Source: Rhodobacter sp. (GTDB lineage Bacteria; Pseudomonadota; Alphaproteobacteria; Rhodobacterales; Rhodobacteraceae). Taken from it: DNA of 54,636 nucleotides. The notes beneath the pieces are model-generated. The model was not told the origin of the DNA, did not search any database, and saw only the letters and a list, made by a program, of their open reading frames with translations. Shown here piece by piece: positions 17,304-25,347 of this stretch. The DNA lies in NCBI GenBank assembly GCA_027484985.1, contig JAIXRW010000060.1, forward strand, positions 1-54,636, given 5' to 3'. Position numbers and translations under genes: made by a program. How positions within the stretch are numbered: the stretch's first letter is position 1; every line of letters starts with the position of its first letter.

Positions 17304-17867
17304 ATGCGCATCATCGGCGGACAGTTTCGTGGCCTGCACCTTGCCCCTGTCGGGGACGGGGACCCGAAGGCGCATCTGCGCCCCACATCCGACCGCGTGC
17401 GCGAATCGATCTTCAACCTGCTGGTGAATGGCGGGCATGGCGACCCGATCACGGGGGCGCGGGTGCTGGACCTGTTCGCGGGGACGGGTGCCTTGGGCCT
17501 TGAGGCGATTTCGCGGGGGGCCGCGCGGGCGGCGTTTGTCGATGACGGGGCCACGGCGCGGGCGCTGCTGCGGCGCAACATCGAACTGACCCGCACCATG
17601 GGCGTGACCGATGTCTGGCGGCGCGATGCCACGCGGATGGGGCCGAACCGGGGTGAGGGCTTCGGGCTGGTGTTTCTGGACCCGCCCTATGGCAAGGGGC
17701 TGGGTGAGGCGGCTTTGGCCTCGTGCCTTGAGGGCGGATGGTTCGCGCCCGATGCGCTGGTGGTCTGGGAAGAGGGCGTGGCCCCCCTGCCCCCTGCGGG
17801 CTTTGCGATGGTGGACCAGCGCCGCTATGGCGACACGCATGTGACGCTGCTGCGGGTGGTGGCATGA
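17304..17867 (+). CDS. rsmD: 16S rRNA (guanine966-N2)-methyltransferase RsmD
   Basis: 187-residue SAM-dependent methyltransferase that modifies G966 of 16S rRNA. Motifs: MRIIGGQFRG at the N terminus, LRPTSDRVRESIFNLL, SAM motif VLDLFAGTGALGLEAISRGA, and catalytic DPPYGKGLGE. The ATG at 17304 lies 4 nt after the reductase stop; an in-frame ATG further up falls inside that gene and is less likely. The stop overlaps the HAD gene start (ATGA). Confidence 0.95.
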   Translation: MRIIGGQFRGLHLAPVGDGDPKAHLRPTSDRVRESIFNLLVNGGHGDPITGARVLDLFAGTGALGLEAISRGAARAAFVDDGATARALLRRNIELTRTMGVTDVWRRDATRMGPNRGEGFGLVFLDPPYGKGLGEAALASCLEGGWFAPDALVVWEEGVAPLPPAGFAMVDQRRYGDTHVTLLRVVA

Positions 17868-18520
17868 CCCCGAAAGCCGTGATCTTCGATTGCGACGGGG
17901 TGGTGGTGGACAGCGAACACCCGACCCTGTTGATGGTGCAGGCCGATCTGGCGCGCTACGGGCTGGACGTCACGCTGGACGAGTTGAACGCGAAATATGT
18001 GGGCGGCACGGTCGAAACCGTGGCGACCCGCGCCCGTGCGGCAGGGGCGCGGCTGCCCGACGGTTGGGTCGCGGATTTCTACACCCGCATGTATGCGATG
18101 CTGCGCGTGAACACCCCGCTGATCGATGGAATCACCGGCGTGCTGGACGCGCTGGATGCGGCGGGGATACCATTTGCCATGGGGTCGAACGGCACTTTAG
18201 AAAAGATGCACATCACGCTGGGCCAGCACGGGCTGGTCGAGCGGTTCCGCGGGCATCTTTATTCCGGTCAGGCCATCGGGCGGCCCAAGCCCGCGCCTGA
18301 CCTGTTCCTGCTGGCGGCGGAACGCTTGGGCGTTGTGGCGGCGGATTGCGTGGTGATCGAGGATTCGGTGGCAGGCGCCACGGCGGCACGGGCGGCGGGG
18401 ATGCCCTGTTTCGGCTATGCACCGCAGGGCGACCATTCGGCGCTGGCGGCCACGGGGGCGCGGCTGTTTTCGTCGATGCGGGAATTGCCGGCGCTGTTGG
18501 AGCTGGCAGGCGAAATCTGA
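17864..18520 (+). CDS. HAD-family phosphatase (beta-phosphoglucomutase / GS1-like)
   Basis: 218-residue haloacid dehalogenase-type hydrolase. Motif I IFDCDGVVVDSE (nucleophile and acid Asp), a helical cap, motif II AMGSNG, conserved Lys in GRPKPAPDLFLLAAE, and motif IV VVIEDSVAGATAARAAGM. The GRPKPxPD plus EDSVAG pattern is shared by beta-phosphoglucomutase, phosphoglycolate phosphatase and pseudouridine phosphatase groups, so the substrate is open. Start overlaps rsmD (ATGA). The stop codon itself lies in the loop of the first hairpin of the 18512-18619 cluster. Confidence 0.9.
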   Translation: MTPKAVIFDCDGVVVDSEHPTLLMVQADLARYGLDVTLDELNAKYVGGTVETVATRARAAGARLPDGWVADFYTRMYAMLRVNTPLIDGITGVLDALDAAGIPFAMGSNGTLEKMHITLGQHGLVERFRGHLYSGQAIGRPKPAPDLFLLAAERLGVVAADCVVIEDSVAGATAARAAGMPCFGYAPQGDHSALAATGARLFSSMRELPALLELAGEI

Positions 18521-18619
18521 CGCAGATTTCGCGACGGTTTTTGACGCAAAAACCGCGCCCCGCCCGTGAGCTTCCGGAATTTGCGTCAAATTCCGGCGCG
18601 ATTTCTGCGTCAGAAATCG
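18512..18619. repeat. four consecutive hairpins with GACGC/GCGTC loops
   Basis: Hairpin 1: GAAATC (18512-18517) / GATTTC (18525-18530), loop TGACGCA. Hairpin 2: CGGTTTTT (18535-18542) / AAAAACCG (18548-18555), loop GACGC. Hairpin 3: CCGGAATTT (18574-18582) / AAATTCCGG (18588-18596), loop GCGTC. Hairpin 4: CGATTTCT (18599-18606) / AGAAATCG (18612-18619), loop GCGTC. The stems differ in sequence, but the loop is one pentamer or its complement. The cluster spans the gap between convergent genes and contains the HAD stop codon. Confidence 0.9.
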
Positions 18620-18620
18620 C

Positions 18621-19313
18621 TTAGCGGAAGACGGACAGAATCTCGTTCAGCGGCTTTTTCCGCTTGGCGACCGCAGGCACGGTCGCATCCGCGGCAGGCC
18701 AACCCACGGGCAGGATCATCACCGGCTTTTCATGGTCGGGCCGCCCGAGCAGGGGGCCAAGGAATTTCATCGGGTTCGGCGTGTGTTCAAGGCAGCAAAG
18801 CCCCGCATGGTGCAGCGCCGCGATCAGGAAACCCGTGGCGATGCCCACGCTTTCGGGCACATAGTAATTCTTGTAGCGCACCCCGTCCTGCGTGACGCCA
18901 TAACGCTGCGCGAAGATCACGATCAGCCAGGGCGCATCGGTCAGATGCGGTTTCGACACGCCCGTTCCGATGGGTTCCAAAGCGGCAAGCCATTCGTCGC
19001 CCGCACCACCGGAATAGAAGGCGCGCTCTTCCTCTTCCGCGCCCTCGCGGATGCGGGCTTTCAGCGCGGGGTCTGAGACAGCCACGAAATGCCAGGGCTG
19101 GTGGTTCGCGCCCGAAGGCGCGGTTCCGGCGGTGGCGATGCAGGCGGCGATCACCGCTTCCGGCACGGGGCGCGGATCGAACTGGCGTACGGAATGGCGG
19201 CGGCGCATCTGGGCAAGAAAGGCTTCGGCCTGCGCCTGCGATTGTGCGTCGGGCACCTGCACGCGGTCGGGCAAGGGCAGCGGCTGATAGTGAACCTCAC
19301 CCTTGCGATACAT
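18621..19313 (-). CDS. nitroreductase family protein
   Basis: 230-residue FMN-dependent nitroreductase-fold protein. Features: MRRRHSVRQFDPRPVPEAVI with the FMN phosphate-binding RRRxSxRxF pattern, ATAGTAPSGANHQPWHFVAVSD, a middle YYVPESVGIATGFLIAALHHAGLCCLEHTPNPM, and a C-terminal PVGWPAADATVP...KKPLNEIL. The APSGANHQPW and TPNPM stretches recall the iodotyrosine-deiodinase/BluB-like branch. It follows mbfA by 1 nt in the same orientation, so they share a transcript. Confidence 0.92.
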   Translation of the reverse strand: MYRKGEVHYQPLPLPDRVQVPDAQSQAQAEAFLAQMRRRHSVRQFDPRPVPEAVIAACIATAGTAPSGANHQPWHFVAVSDPALKARIREGAEEEERAFYSGGAGDEWLAALEPIGTGVSKPHLTDAPWLIVIFAQRYGVTQDGVRYKNYYVPESVGIATGFLIAALHHAGLCCLEHTPNPMKFLGPLLGRPDHEKPVMILPVGWPAADATVPAVAKRKKPLNEILSVFR

Positions 19314-19314
19314 G

Positions 19315-20292
19315 TCAGCCGCCCCCGATCAACGCCCCTGCCGCAAAGACCAAAGCACCGCCCAGCACGACCTGCAAGGCCGCCCGCAGGAAGGGCGTTT
19401 CCATGAAGCGGTTCTGGATCCATGCAATCGCCCAAAGCTCGATAAAGACGACGATCATGGCGATGGTGGTCGCGGTCCAGAAATCGGGGATCAGATAGGG
19501 CAGCGCATGGCCCATGCCGCCCAGCATGGTCATCACCCCCGAGGCAAGACCGCGTTTCAGCGGCGACCCGCGCCCCGACAGCACGCCGTCATCATGCGCG
19601 GCTTCGGTAAAGCCCATCGAGATGCCCGCCCCGACCGAGGCCGCGGCGCCGACAAGAAAGGTCGTCCATGTGTTCTGCGTGGCAAAGGCCGTGGCGAAGA
19701 TCGGGGCAAGGGTCGAGACCGAACCGTCCATCAGCCCCGCCAACCCCGGTTGCACCCATGTCAGGATGAACTGGCGGCGGTCGGCGGCATCTTCGGTTTC
19801 GCGCGCCTCGTCTGTCAGGTGGGTGCCTTCCAGATCTCCGGCGCGGCGTTCATGGCCTGCCTCGGCCGCTGCCAGATCGCCCAAGAGCTTGCGCGTGGCG
19901 GCATCGGTCGTGGCCTGCGCGGCGCGGGTGTAGAAACGGTGGGCTTCCGCCTCCATCCCCGCCGCCTCGGCCCGGATGGTGGCGATGGGCAGGTTCGCGG
20001 TCAGCCAGACGGGTTTGCGGGCATAGTGGCCCGCCACATGTTCGCGGCGGATCAGCGGGATCACCTCGCCGAACCGGGTGCGGTGGAGGTCGATCAGGCG
20101 CTGGCGGTGGCCGTCTTCTTCCCGCGCCATGCCGTCGAACACGGCGGCCGAGGCGGGGTAATCGCTGCGCAGCCGTTCGGCGTAAAGGCGGTAGATGCGG
20201 GCATCATCCTCTTCCGACGAGATGGCGAGGGCGAGAACTTCCTGCTCGGTCAGGTCAGAGAAACGGCGGCGGGTGGTCAGGCCGGGGATCAT
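19315..20292 (-). CDS. mbfA: MbfA-type erythrin-VIT iron exporter
   Basis: 325 residues. The N-terminal ferritin-like (erythrin) domain, about 1-150, shows paired metal-ligand motifs EEDDARIYRLYAERL, EEDGHRQRL, EAEAHRFY and EAGHERR. The C-terminal membrane domain of the VIT1/CCC1 type (about 165-325) contains LAGLMDGSVSTLAPIFATAFA and GAGISMGFTEA. In rhizobia MbfA exports iron and protects against iron and peroxide stress. The start at 20292 is chosen because the domain begins right after it and a palindromic Irr-like site sits 17 nt upstream; the frame remains open further up. Confidence 0.92.
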   Translation of the reverse strand: MIPGLTTRRRFSDLTEQEVLALAISSEEDDARIYRLYAERLRSDYPASAAVFDGMAREEDGHRQRLIDLHRTRFGEVIPLIRREHVAGHYARKPVWLTANLPIATIRAEAAGMEAEAHRFYTRAAQATTDAATRKLLGDLAAAEAGHERRAGDLEGTHLTDEARETEDAADRRQFILTWVQPGLAGLMDGSVSTLAPIFATAFATQNTWTTFLVGAAASVGAGISMGFTEAAHDDGVLSGRGSPLKRGLASGVMTMLGGMGHALPYLIPDFWTATTIAMIVVFIELWAIAWIQNRFMETPFLRAALQVVLGGALVFAAGALIGGG

Positions 20293-20308
20293 GGCGGCGC
20301 CCTGTTCA

Positions 20309-20327
20309 GTTTGGAATGATTCTAAAC
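20309..20327 (-). promoter_or_regulatory. Irr/ICE-like palindrome upstream of mbfA
   Basis: Near-perfect 19-bp palindrome GTTTGGAAT-G-ATTCTAAAC, one mismatch in 9-bp arms, 17 bp upstream of the mbfA start. It resembles the iron control element bound by Irr in alphaproteobacteria (TTTAGAA..TTCTAAA type), and mbfA is a known Irr target in other genera. Overlap with the promoter would suit repression under low iron. Confidence 0.65.
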
Positions 20328-20360
20328 TATCAGGCGAAGCGGCGGATGCAAGCGGCAGGA

Positions 20361-20415
20361 GCGGGGGATTTTGCATCCCCCGCACCCCCGGCAGAGTATT
20401 TGGGCAAAGGTGAAA
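20361..20415 (-). repeat. dispersed hairpin element, partial copy H
   Basis: Hairpin GCGGGGGAT (20361-20369) / ATCCCCCGC (20375-20383), followed by CGGCAGAGTATTTGGGCAAAGG and TGAAA: one outer hairpin and one arm of the central inverted repeat, without the other half. It lies between the folC stop and the upstream region of mbfA. Confidence 0.7.
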
Positions 20416-20418
20416 GGA

Positions 20419-21690
20419 TCAGCCGTTTTCGCGCAGGATGGAGCCTGCAAGATAGAGCGAGCCGCAGATCAGCACGCGGGCGGCGGGGTTTTGCGCGGCG
20501 ATGGCGGCGAGGGCTTCGGCTACCGAGGGGGCCGCGACCGCGTCGATGCCGGCGCCAAGGGCGGTGTCGCGGGTGGCTTCGGCAGGAAGGGTGTTCTTTT
20601 CGTTCGGGATCGACACCGCGTGCAGTTTCGTCACCTGCGGGGCAAGCGGGCGCATGTAGCCCGTCACATCCTTGGTGTTGAGCATGCCGCAGATCAGATG
20701 AGTCTCGCGCTTGGGCATACGGGCCAGCGTGGCCGCCACCGCCTCGCCCCCAGCGGGATTGTGCCCGCCGTCGAGCCAAAGCTCGACCGAGGGGGCGACA
20801 TCGACCAGCGGGCCGCGGCGCAGGCGCTGCATGCGGGCGGGCCATTGGGCGCGGGTGACGGCGGCTTCGCACGCGGCCTCATCCTGCCCGAGGAAGCGCA
20901 GCGCGGTGATGGCGGCGCCTGCGTTCTGGATCTGGTGCGGGCCGGGCAGGTTGGGCAGCGGCAGGTCAAGAAGGCCGTTTTCATCCTGATACATCATCCG
21001 CCCGCGTTCCTCCCAGACCTGCCAGTGCTGGCCATGGGCAAGGACGGGCGCGCCAAGTCGGGCGGCCTGCGCCTCGATCACCGCAAGGCCTGCGTCGGAC
21101 TGCGGGCCGACGATCACAGGCACGCCGCGCTTGATGATGCCCGCCTTTTCGGCGGCGATCTTTTCCAGCGTGTCGCCAAGGAACCCTTCGTGGTCCATCG
21201 ATACGGGCGTGATGATCGACAGGCGCGGGGTGACGACGTTGGTGGCATCGAGCCTGCCGCCAAGGCCCACTTCCAACAGCGTCCAGTCGGCGGGGGTGCG
21301 GGCAAAGGCAAGAAAGGCCGCGCAGGTGGTGATCTCGAAAAAGGTGATCTCGTCCGCGCCGTTCTTTTCGACACATTCATCCAGCAGCGCGGTCAGCGCG
21401 GGTTCGGAAACCAGTTCGCCCGCAAGGCGGATGCGTTCGTGGAACCGCGCAAGGTGGGGCGAGGTATAGGCATGCACCCGCGCCCCCACCGCTTCCAGCC
21501 CCGCGCGGATCATGGCCTGCGTGCTGCCCTTGCCATTGGTGCCCGCGATATGGATCACGGGCGGAATGGCGGCTTCGGGGTTGCCGACCAGCCCCAGCAG
21601 GCGGTGCACGCGATCCAGCGTCAGGTCGATGACCTTGGGGTGCAGGGTCATCATCCGTTCTAGGACGGCGTCGGAACCGGTGCTTGCCAC
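20419..21690 (-). CDS. folC: bifunctional dihydrofolate synthase / folylpolyglutamate synthase
   Basis: 423-residue Mur-ligase-family enzyme adding glutamate to dihydropteroate and to tetrahydrofolates. ATP-binding loop IHIAGTNGKGSTQAM, YTSPHLARFHERIRL, LLEVGLGGRLDATNVV, the carbamylated-Lys region EKAGIIKRGVPVIVG, and C-terminal LDGGHNPAGGEA and VLICGSLYLAG. It starts 4 nt after the accD stop, the accD-folC order seen in many proteobacteria. A later in-frame ATG near residue 13 (MMTLHPKVIDL) could also be the start. Confidence 0.95.
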   Translation of the reverse strand: MASTGSDAVLERMMTLHPKVIDLTLDRVHRLLGLVGNPEAAIPPVIHIAGTNGKGSTQAMIRAGLEAVGARVHAYTSPHLARFHERIRLAGELVSEPALTALLDECVEKNGADEITFFEITTCAAFLAFARTPADWTLLEVGLGGRLDATNVVTPRLSIITPVSMDHEGFLGDTLEKIAAEKAGIIKRGVPVIVGPQSDAGLAVIEAQAARLGAPVLAHGQHWQVWEERGRMMYQDENGLLDLPLPNLPGPHQIQNAGAAITALRFLGQDEAACEAAVTRAQWPARMQRLRRGPLVDVAPSVELWLDGGHNPAGGEAVAATLARMPKRETHLICGMLNTKDVTGYMRPLAPQVTKLHAVSIPNEKNTLPAEATRDTALGAGIDAVAAPSVAEALAAIAAQNPAARVLICGSLYLAGSILRENG

Positions 21691-21694
21691 GATG

Positions 21695-22588
21695 TCAGGC
21701 TTCGGCGGGTTGGGCGGTCAACTCGCCCTTGATGGCAGGGGGCTGGCCGGTCAGCAAGCGGATGATGGTCACCAGTTCCTCGCGCAGCGCCTTGCGGTGG
21801 GTCACGCGGTCAAGCATGCCGTGATCAAGCAGGTATTCCGCGCGCTGGAACCCTTCGGGCAATTTCTCGCGGATGGTCTGTTCGATCACACGGGGGCCGG
21901 CAAAACAGATCAGCGCATTGGGTTCGGCAATCTGCACATCGCCCAGCATGGCATAAGAGGCCGTCACCCCGCCCGTGGTGGGATGGGTCAGCACGACGAT
22001 GTAGGGAAGCCGCGCCTCGCGCAGCATTTGCACGGCAACGGTGGTGCGCGGCATCTGCATCAGCGACAGGATGCCTTCCTGCATCCGCGCCCCGCCTGCG
22101 GCCGAAAACAGCACCAGCGGGCGCTTCATTTCCACGGCGCGGGTGGCGGCGGCAAGGATGGCATTGCCGACATACATGCCCATGGAGCCTGCCATGAAGC
22201 TGAAATCCTGCGCCACGGCCACAATGGGGGTGCGGGCAATCTCGCCTTCCGCCACCAGCATCGCCTCGCGCTCTCCGGTCGCCTTTTGGGCGGTTTTCAG
22301 GCGGTCGGGATATTTCTTCTGGTCGCGGAAATGCAAGGGATCGACCAGCGCATCGGGCACCTTGACCTCGGTGAAGATACCGCCGTCGAACAGCGCGCCG
22401 AAACGGTCACGCGGACTGATCGCCATGTGGTGGTCGCAATGGGTGCAGACATTCAGGTTCGCCGCCAGTTCGCGGTGGAACAGCATGGTCCCGCATTCGG
22501 GGCACTTCGTCCACAGGTTCTCGGGCACTTCACGGCGCGAGAAGAGCGAGTTGATCTTCGGGCGGACGTAGTTGGAAATCCAGTTCAT
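21695..22588 (-). CDS. accD: acetyl-CoA carboxylase carboxyltransferase subunit beta
   Basis: 297 residues. AccD with AccA moves the carboxyl group from biotin-BCCP to acetyl-CoA, the first step of fatty acid synthesis. The N-terminal zinc ribbon is complete ([10 protein letters not shown]...CTHCDHHM), and the crotonase-like part shows [29 protein letters not shown] and [19 protein letters not shown]. The start at 22588 gives the usual [16 protein letters not shown]; the frame extends upstream without family resemblance. Confidence 0.96.
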   Translation of the reverse strand: MNWISNYVRPKINSLFSRREVPENLWTKCPECGTMLFHRELAANLNVCTHCDHHMAISPRDRFGALFDGGIFTEVKVPDALVDPLHFRDQKKYPDRLKTAQKATGEREAMLVAEGEIARTPIVAVAQDFSFMAGSMGMYVGNAILAAATRAVEMKRPLVLFSAAGGARMQEGILSLMQMPRTTVAVQMLREARLPYIVVLTHPTTGGVTASYAMLGDVQIAEPNALICFAGPRVIEQTIREKLPEGFQRAEYLLDHGMLDRVTHRKALREELVTIIRLLTGQPPAIKGELTAQPAEA

Positions 22589-22698
22589 CGCGGGGCGCGG
22601 CCTTCCGGTCGTGGCGGTCTGTCGTTGCGGACAGATAGTGCCACGGGGGCCGAATTGCAATTCATAAGGGCAGGCGGGGCAGCCTTTGCCCCCTGCCC

Positions 22699-22766
22699 TT
22701 CACCTTTGTGAAAATACTCTCGGGGGGAAGGGCCGCCTGCGGCCCTCGGGGGGCAGACAGCCCCCC
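22699..22766 (+). repeat. dispersed hairpin element, partial copy G
   Basis: One arm TTCACCTTTGTGAAAATACTC, then TCGGGGGG, middle hairpin GGGCCG (22730-22735) / CGGCCC (22740-22745), and outer G6/C6 hairpin (22748-22766) with loop CAGACAG. The opposite half is absent. It lies between accD and the GNAT gene. Confidence 0.8.
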
Positions 22767-22777
22767 GCACCACCGCA

Positions 22778-23218
22778 TCAGGTGGGAATGGCATAAAGCA
22801 CAAAGGGCGTGCGCGGGGCGTAGCTGTCGTAAAGGCTGCGGGCGGTCGCGTTATCCTCTGCCGTCAGCCAGCGCAGGTTGGGGCAACCCATCCCGCCCGC
22901 CACCTTGCGGACATGGTCGATCAAGGCGCGCCCCGCGCCCTGCCCCCGCGCCTCGGGCAGGGTGAACAGGTCCGACAGGTAGCACACGCTTGATCCGCCA
23001 AGCGATCGGTGCATCAGCTGATACTGGGCAAAGCCCAGCGCTCGCCCGCCTTCATCGATCGCAAGATCGCACCAGAAGGGTTCCTTGGCGTCGAAGATCC
23101 AGCGCCAGACCGTCGCTTCGGTCTCGGCCGACAGGGTGACTTTGTAAAAGGCGGCATAGCCACGGAACAGGCCAAGCCAGTCGTCATGGTCTTGCATCTG
23201 CACCGGTCTGATCTGCAT
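22778..23218 (-). CDS. GNAT family N-acetyltransferase
   Basis: 146 residues. MQIRPVQMQDHDDWLGLFRGYAAFY opening, then YLSDLFTLPEARGQGAGRALIDHVRKVA with the acetyl-CoA-binding R/QxxGxG/A signature, and NLRWLTAEDNATARSLYDSYA. The ATG at 23218 has a strong GGGGGAAG Shine-Dalgarno. The overall pattern is like GNAT proteins acting on small amines or diamines, but the acceptor cannot be predicted. The region just 3' is repeat copy G. Confidence 0.9.
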   Translation of the reverse strand: MQIRPVQMQDHDDWLGLFRGYAAFYKVTLSAETEATVWRWIFDAKEPFWCDLAIDEGGRALGFAQYQLMHRSLGGSSVCYLSDLFTLPEARGQGAGRALIDHVRKVAGGMGCPNLRWLTAEDNATARSLYDSYAPRTPFVLYAIPT

Positions 23219-23384
23219 GGCTTCCCCCCGTTTCCACCCCTGCCCCGCACTCAACGGCAGCGCGCTGCTAAAGGCAACACGCCCGCAGGCCTGACGCAAG
23301 TCGATAGACGAAGGCCCGCGCAAGCGGCTATGCAGATGGGGTAGACGTGCCTGTCAAAAGAACAGGCGCGGCGTGCGCGCGGGG

Positions 23385-24053
23385 ATGGTGGTGATGGGTG
23401 CAGCGGCAACAGCGGCCGGACGGGCGGGCATGGCGCGGGGCGTGGTGCTGCTGGCCACGCTTGCGGGCTGCGATGTCACAGGCACCGGCAGCATCCGCAG
23501 CATCCCCATCCTTGACGGTGCCGTGGTGGCCGCCGCCCCCAAGGGCTATTGCATCTCGCCGGGGGCGGGCATGCGCGGCGACGACAGCGCCGTCATCCTG
23601 ATGGGGCGCTGCTCAAGCGGCCCCGCCGTGACCGCCAGCCCCGCCATCATCACCCTGTCGGTCGGCCCCGCCGGTTCGGCGGGCGTGCTGATCGGGGGCG
23701 CGCGCGACCTTTCGGCCTTTTTCCGGTCTGATGACGGCCGCGCCGCCCTTAGCCGGCGGGGCGAGGCCGAAGATGTGCGCGTTCTGGCTGCTGCCGGCAC
23801 CGACACGACCTTTGTGCTGCATGTGGCCGACAATGCGACCGGCGATTACTGGCGCGCCTTTCGCGGGCTGCGCGGGCGGCTAACGACCGTGTCGGTGACA
23901 GGCTCGCCCGAGGCGCCGCTGACATCGGACCAAAGCCGCGCGGTACTTGATGCCACCATGGGCGCTTTGGATGCCGCCAATACCAAGACCGATGCCAAGA
24001 CCCGCACCTGCGGCCCCGGGGCCGACGATGCCACAGGCGCGTCAGGCTGCTAG
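23385..24053 (+). CDS. putative lipoprotein, function unknown
   Basis: About 222 residues from the ATG at 23385. The lipobox GVVLLATLAGC suggests export and lipidation at that Cys. A shorter start at 23430 (MARGVVLLATLAGC) or a GTG at 23373 are alternatives, and none has a clear ribosome site. The mature part has three further cysteines (GYCISPG, MGRCSSGP and the terminal residues) and a segment PAIITLSVGPAGSAGVL. No known domain was recognised. Codon use fits the genome, so it is probably real. Confidence 0.65.
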   Translation: MVVMGAAATAAGRAGMARGVVLLATLAGCDVTGTGSIRSIPILDGAVVAAAPKGYCISPGAGMRGDDSAVILMGRCSSGPAVTASPAIITLSVGPAGSAGVLIGGARDLSAFFRSDDGRAALSRRGEAEDVRVLAAAGTDTTFVLHVADNATGDYWRAFRGLRGRLTTVSVTGSPEAPLTSDQSRAVLDATMGALDAANTKTDAKTRTCGPGADDATGASGC

Positions 24054-24185
24054 ACAAAGGGCCCGCGCGGCGCAGCGCCCGCCTTGGGCCGGTTTGTTGC
24101 AAATTGGCAGTGGCGCGGCATGGCTTTTGCTGCATAAAAGCAGGGCTTGTGCCCGCAAGGGCTTGGGTGGTTGGTGCGGAGCCGG

Positions 24186-24962
24186 GTGACTTTGGGCAAG
24201 TTCGACTTTATCTGGGACAGGCTGCTGCAACGGCGGGCCCTGCGCCGCTGGGAAGAGGTGGCCGATACCGCCGCCAGCGCCGAACTGGGCGACCTGCGCC
24301 TGTGGCGCAGCCGTGCCCGCAGCCTGCGCCGTCAGCTGGACCGAATCATCCATGTGGCCGAACACCGCCTTGCCCTGCCGGTGATCGGCTCGAACGCCAT
24401 CCGCCGCCAGCCCGGCACCGACTGGGTCTGGCGCCCCGATCTGTGGCGCGGCCCGATTCCGGTGCCCGGCATGGCCTCGGTCGCCACCCGCGCGCTGGTT
24501 TGCGACGGCGCCACGATCTTTCACGATTGTCGCCAGTCGGAACTGACGCTGCGCCAGATCCGCAACACGCGCGAGGCCGATGTCGCCCCCTATGGCCTGC
24601 GGATGGATGTGTTCCGCTTTGACGGGTCGTTCCTGTCGCTGGTCATCGACCTGCCGGAGGAGGGCGCGCGTGGGCTGAAACTGCGCCATCTGTTGCGGAT
24701 CGACGCGATTGTCGAACTGGAAAAGCCGCTGGAAATCTTTGCCCGCCTGAACATCAAGCACGGCCCGAACACCGAACAGGTGGTGCGCGAGATGCCGCTG
24801 AACGCGCCCGAGGCCATGGTGGAATTCGACCTTGCCTATACCAAGGTCAATGAAAAGCGGATCGAGAAACTCTGGATCGACCTGATCTTCGAGGGGCCGG
24901 AAATGAACCAGATCACCCTGCGCGACCTGACGGTCAGCCGCAGGCCAAGGGCGGAGTTGTAG
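24186..24962 (+). CDS. DUF6478-like protein
   Basis: About 258 residues from a GTG at 24186 with CGGAG upstream. The Arg-rich N terminus RLLQRRALRRWEEVADTA and the beta-rich body GTDWVWRPDLWRGPIPVPG, FHDCRQSELTLRQIRNTR, LRMDVFRFDGSFLSLVIDLP and FARLNIKHGPNTEQVVREM match my memory of a protein family found mainly in Rhodobacterales (DUF6478). Function is unknown. The next gene starts 3 nt downstream and probably works with it. Confidence 0.75.
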   Translation: MTLGKFDFIWDRLLQRRALRRWEEVADTAASAELGDLRLWRSRARSLRRQLDRIIHVAEHRLALPVIGSNAIRRQPGTDWVWRPDLWRGPIPVPGMASVATRALVCDGATIFHDCRQSELTLRQIRNTREADVAPYGLRMDVFRFDGSFLSLVIDLPEEGARGLKLRHLLRIDAIVELEKPLEIFARLNIKHGPNTEQVVREMPLNAPEAMVEFDLAYTKVNEKRIEKLWIDLIFEGPEMNQITLRDLTVSRRPRAEL

Positions 24963-24965
24963 GGC

Positions 24966-25337
24966 ATGGACGGGGTCAGCCTGACAAAGACACGCATCCG
25001 CAACGGCGTGTGGGAAGGTGTCTTGCGCGCCGATGTGGCGCAACCGGGGATCGAGGTGCGCCTGAACGAGGTTGTCATGCCCGGCCTGACGCTGACGCCG
25101 CTGCCCGACCGCAGCGGCGAATGGCTGGTCAAGGTGCCGATCCCCGCCGCAGTCCTGTCGGAGGGGGTGCAGACCTTCCTGATCCGTGCGCGCGGCACGG
25201 GCGAGACGCTGGCCCATTTCACCATCATCACCGGCGTGGCCATGGAAGACGACCTGCGCGCCGAGATCGACCTTTTGCGCGCCGAGCTCGACATGCTCAA
25301 ACGCGCCTTCCGTCGGCATTGCGTCGAGACGGCCTGA
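24966..25337 (+). CDS. small conserved-type protein with C-terminal coiled coil, function unknown
   Basis: 123 residues. The first two-thirds are short beta strands (IRNGVWEGVLRADVAQPGIEV, WLVKVPIPAAVLSEG), and the end is a charged helix with heptad character (EDDLRAEIDLLRAELDMLKRAFRRH). It starts 3 nt after the DUF6478-like gene. No family recognised with certainty. An AT hairpin opening repeat copy C follows 10 nt after the stop. Confidence 0.7.
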   Translation: MDGVSLTKTRIRNGVWEGVLRADVAQPGIEVRLNEVVMPGLTLTPLPDRSGEWLVKVPIPAAVLSEGVQTFLIRARGTGETLAHFTIITGVAMEDDLRAEIDLLRAELDMLKRAFRRHCVETA

Positions 25338-25347
25338 CCCGCGCCCA

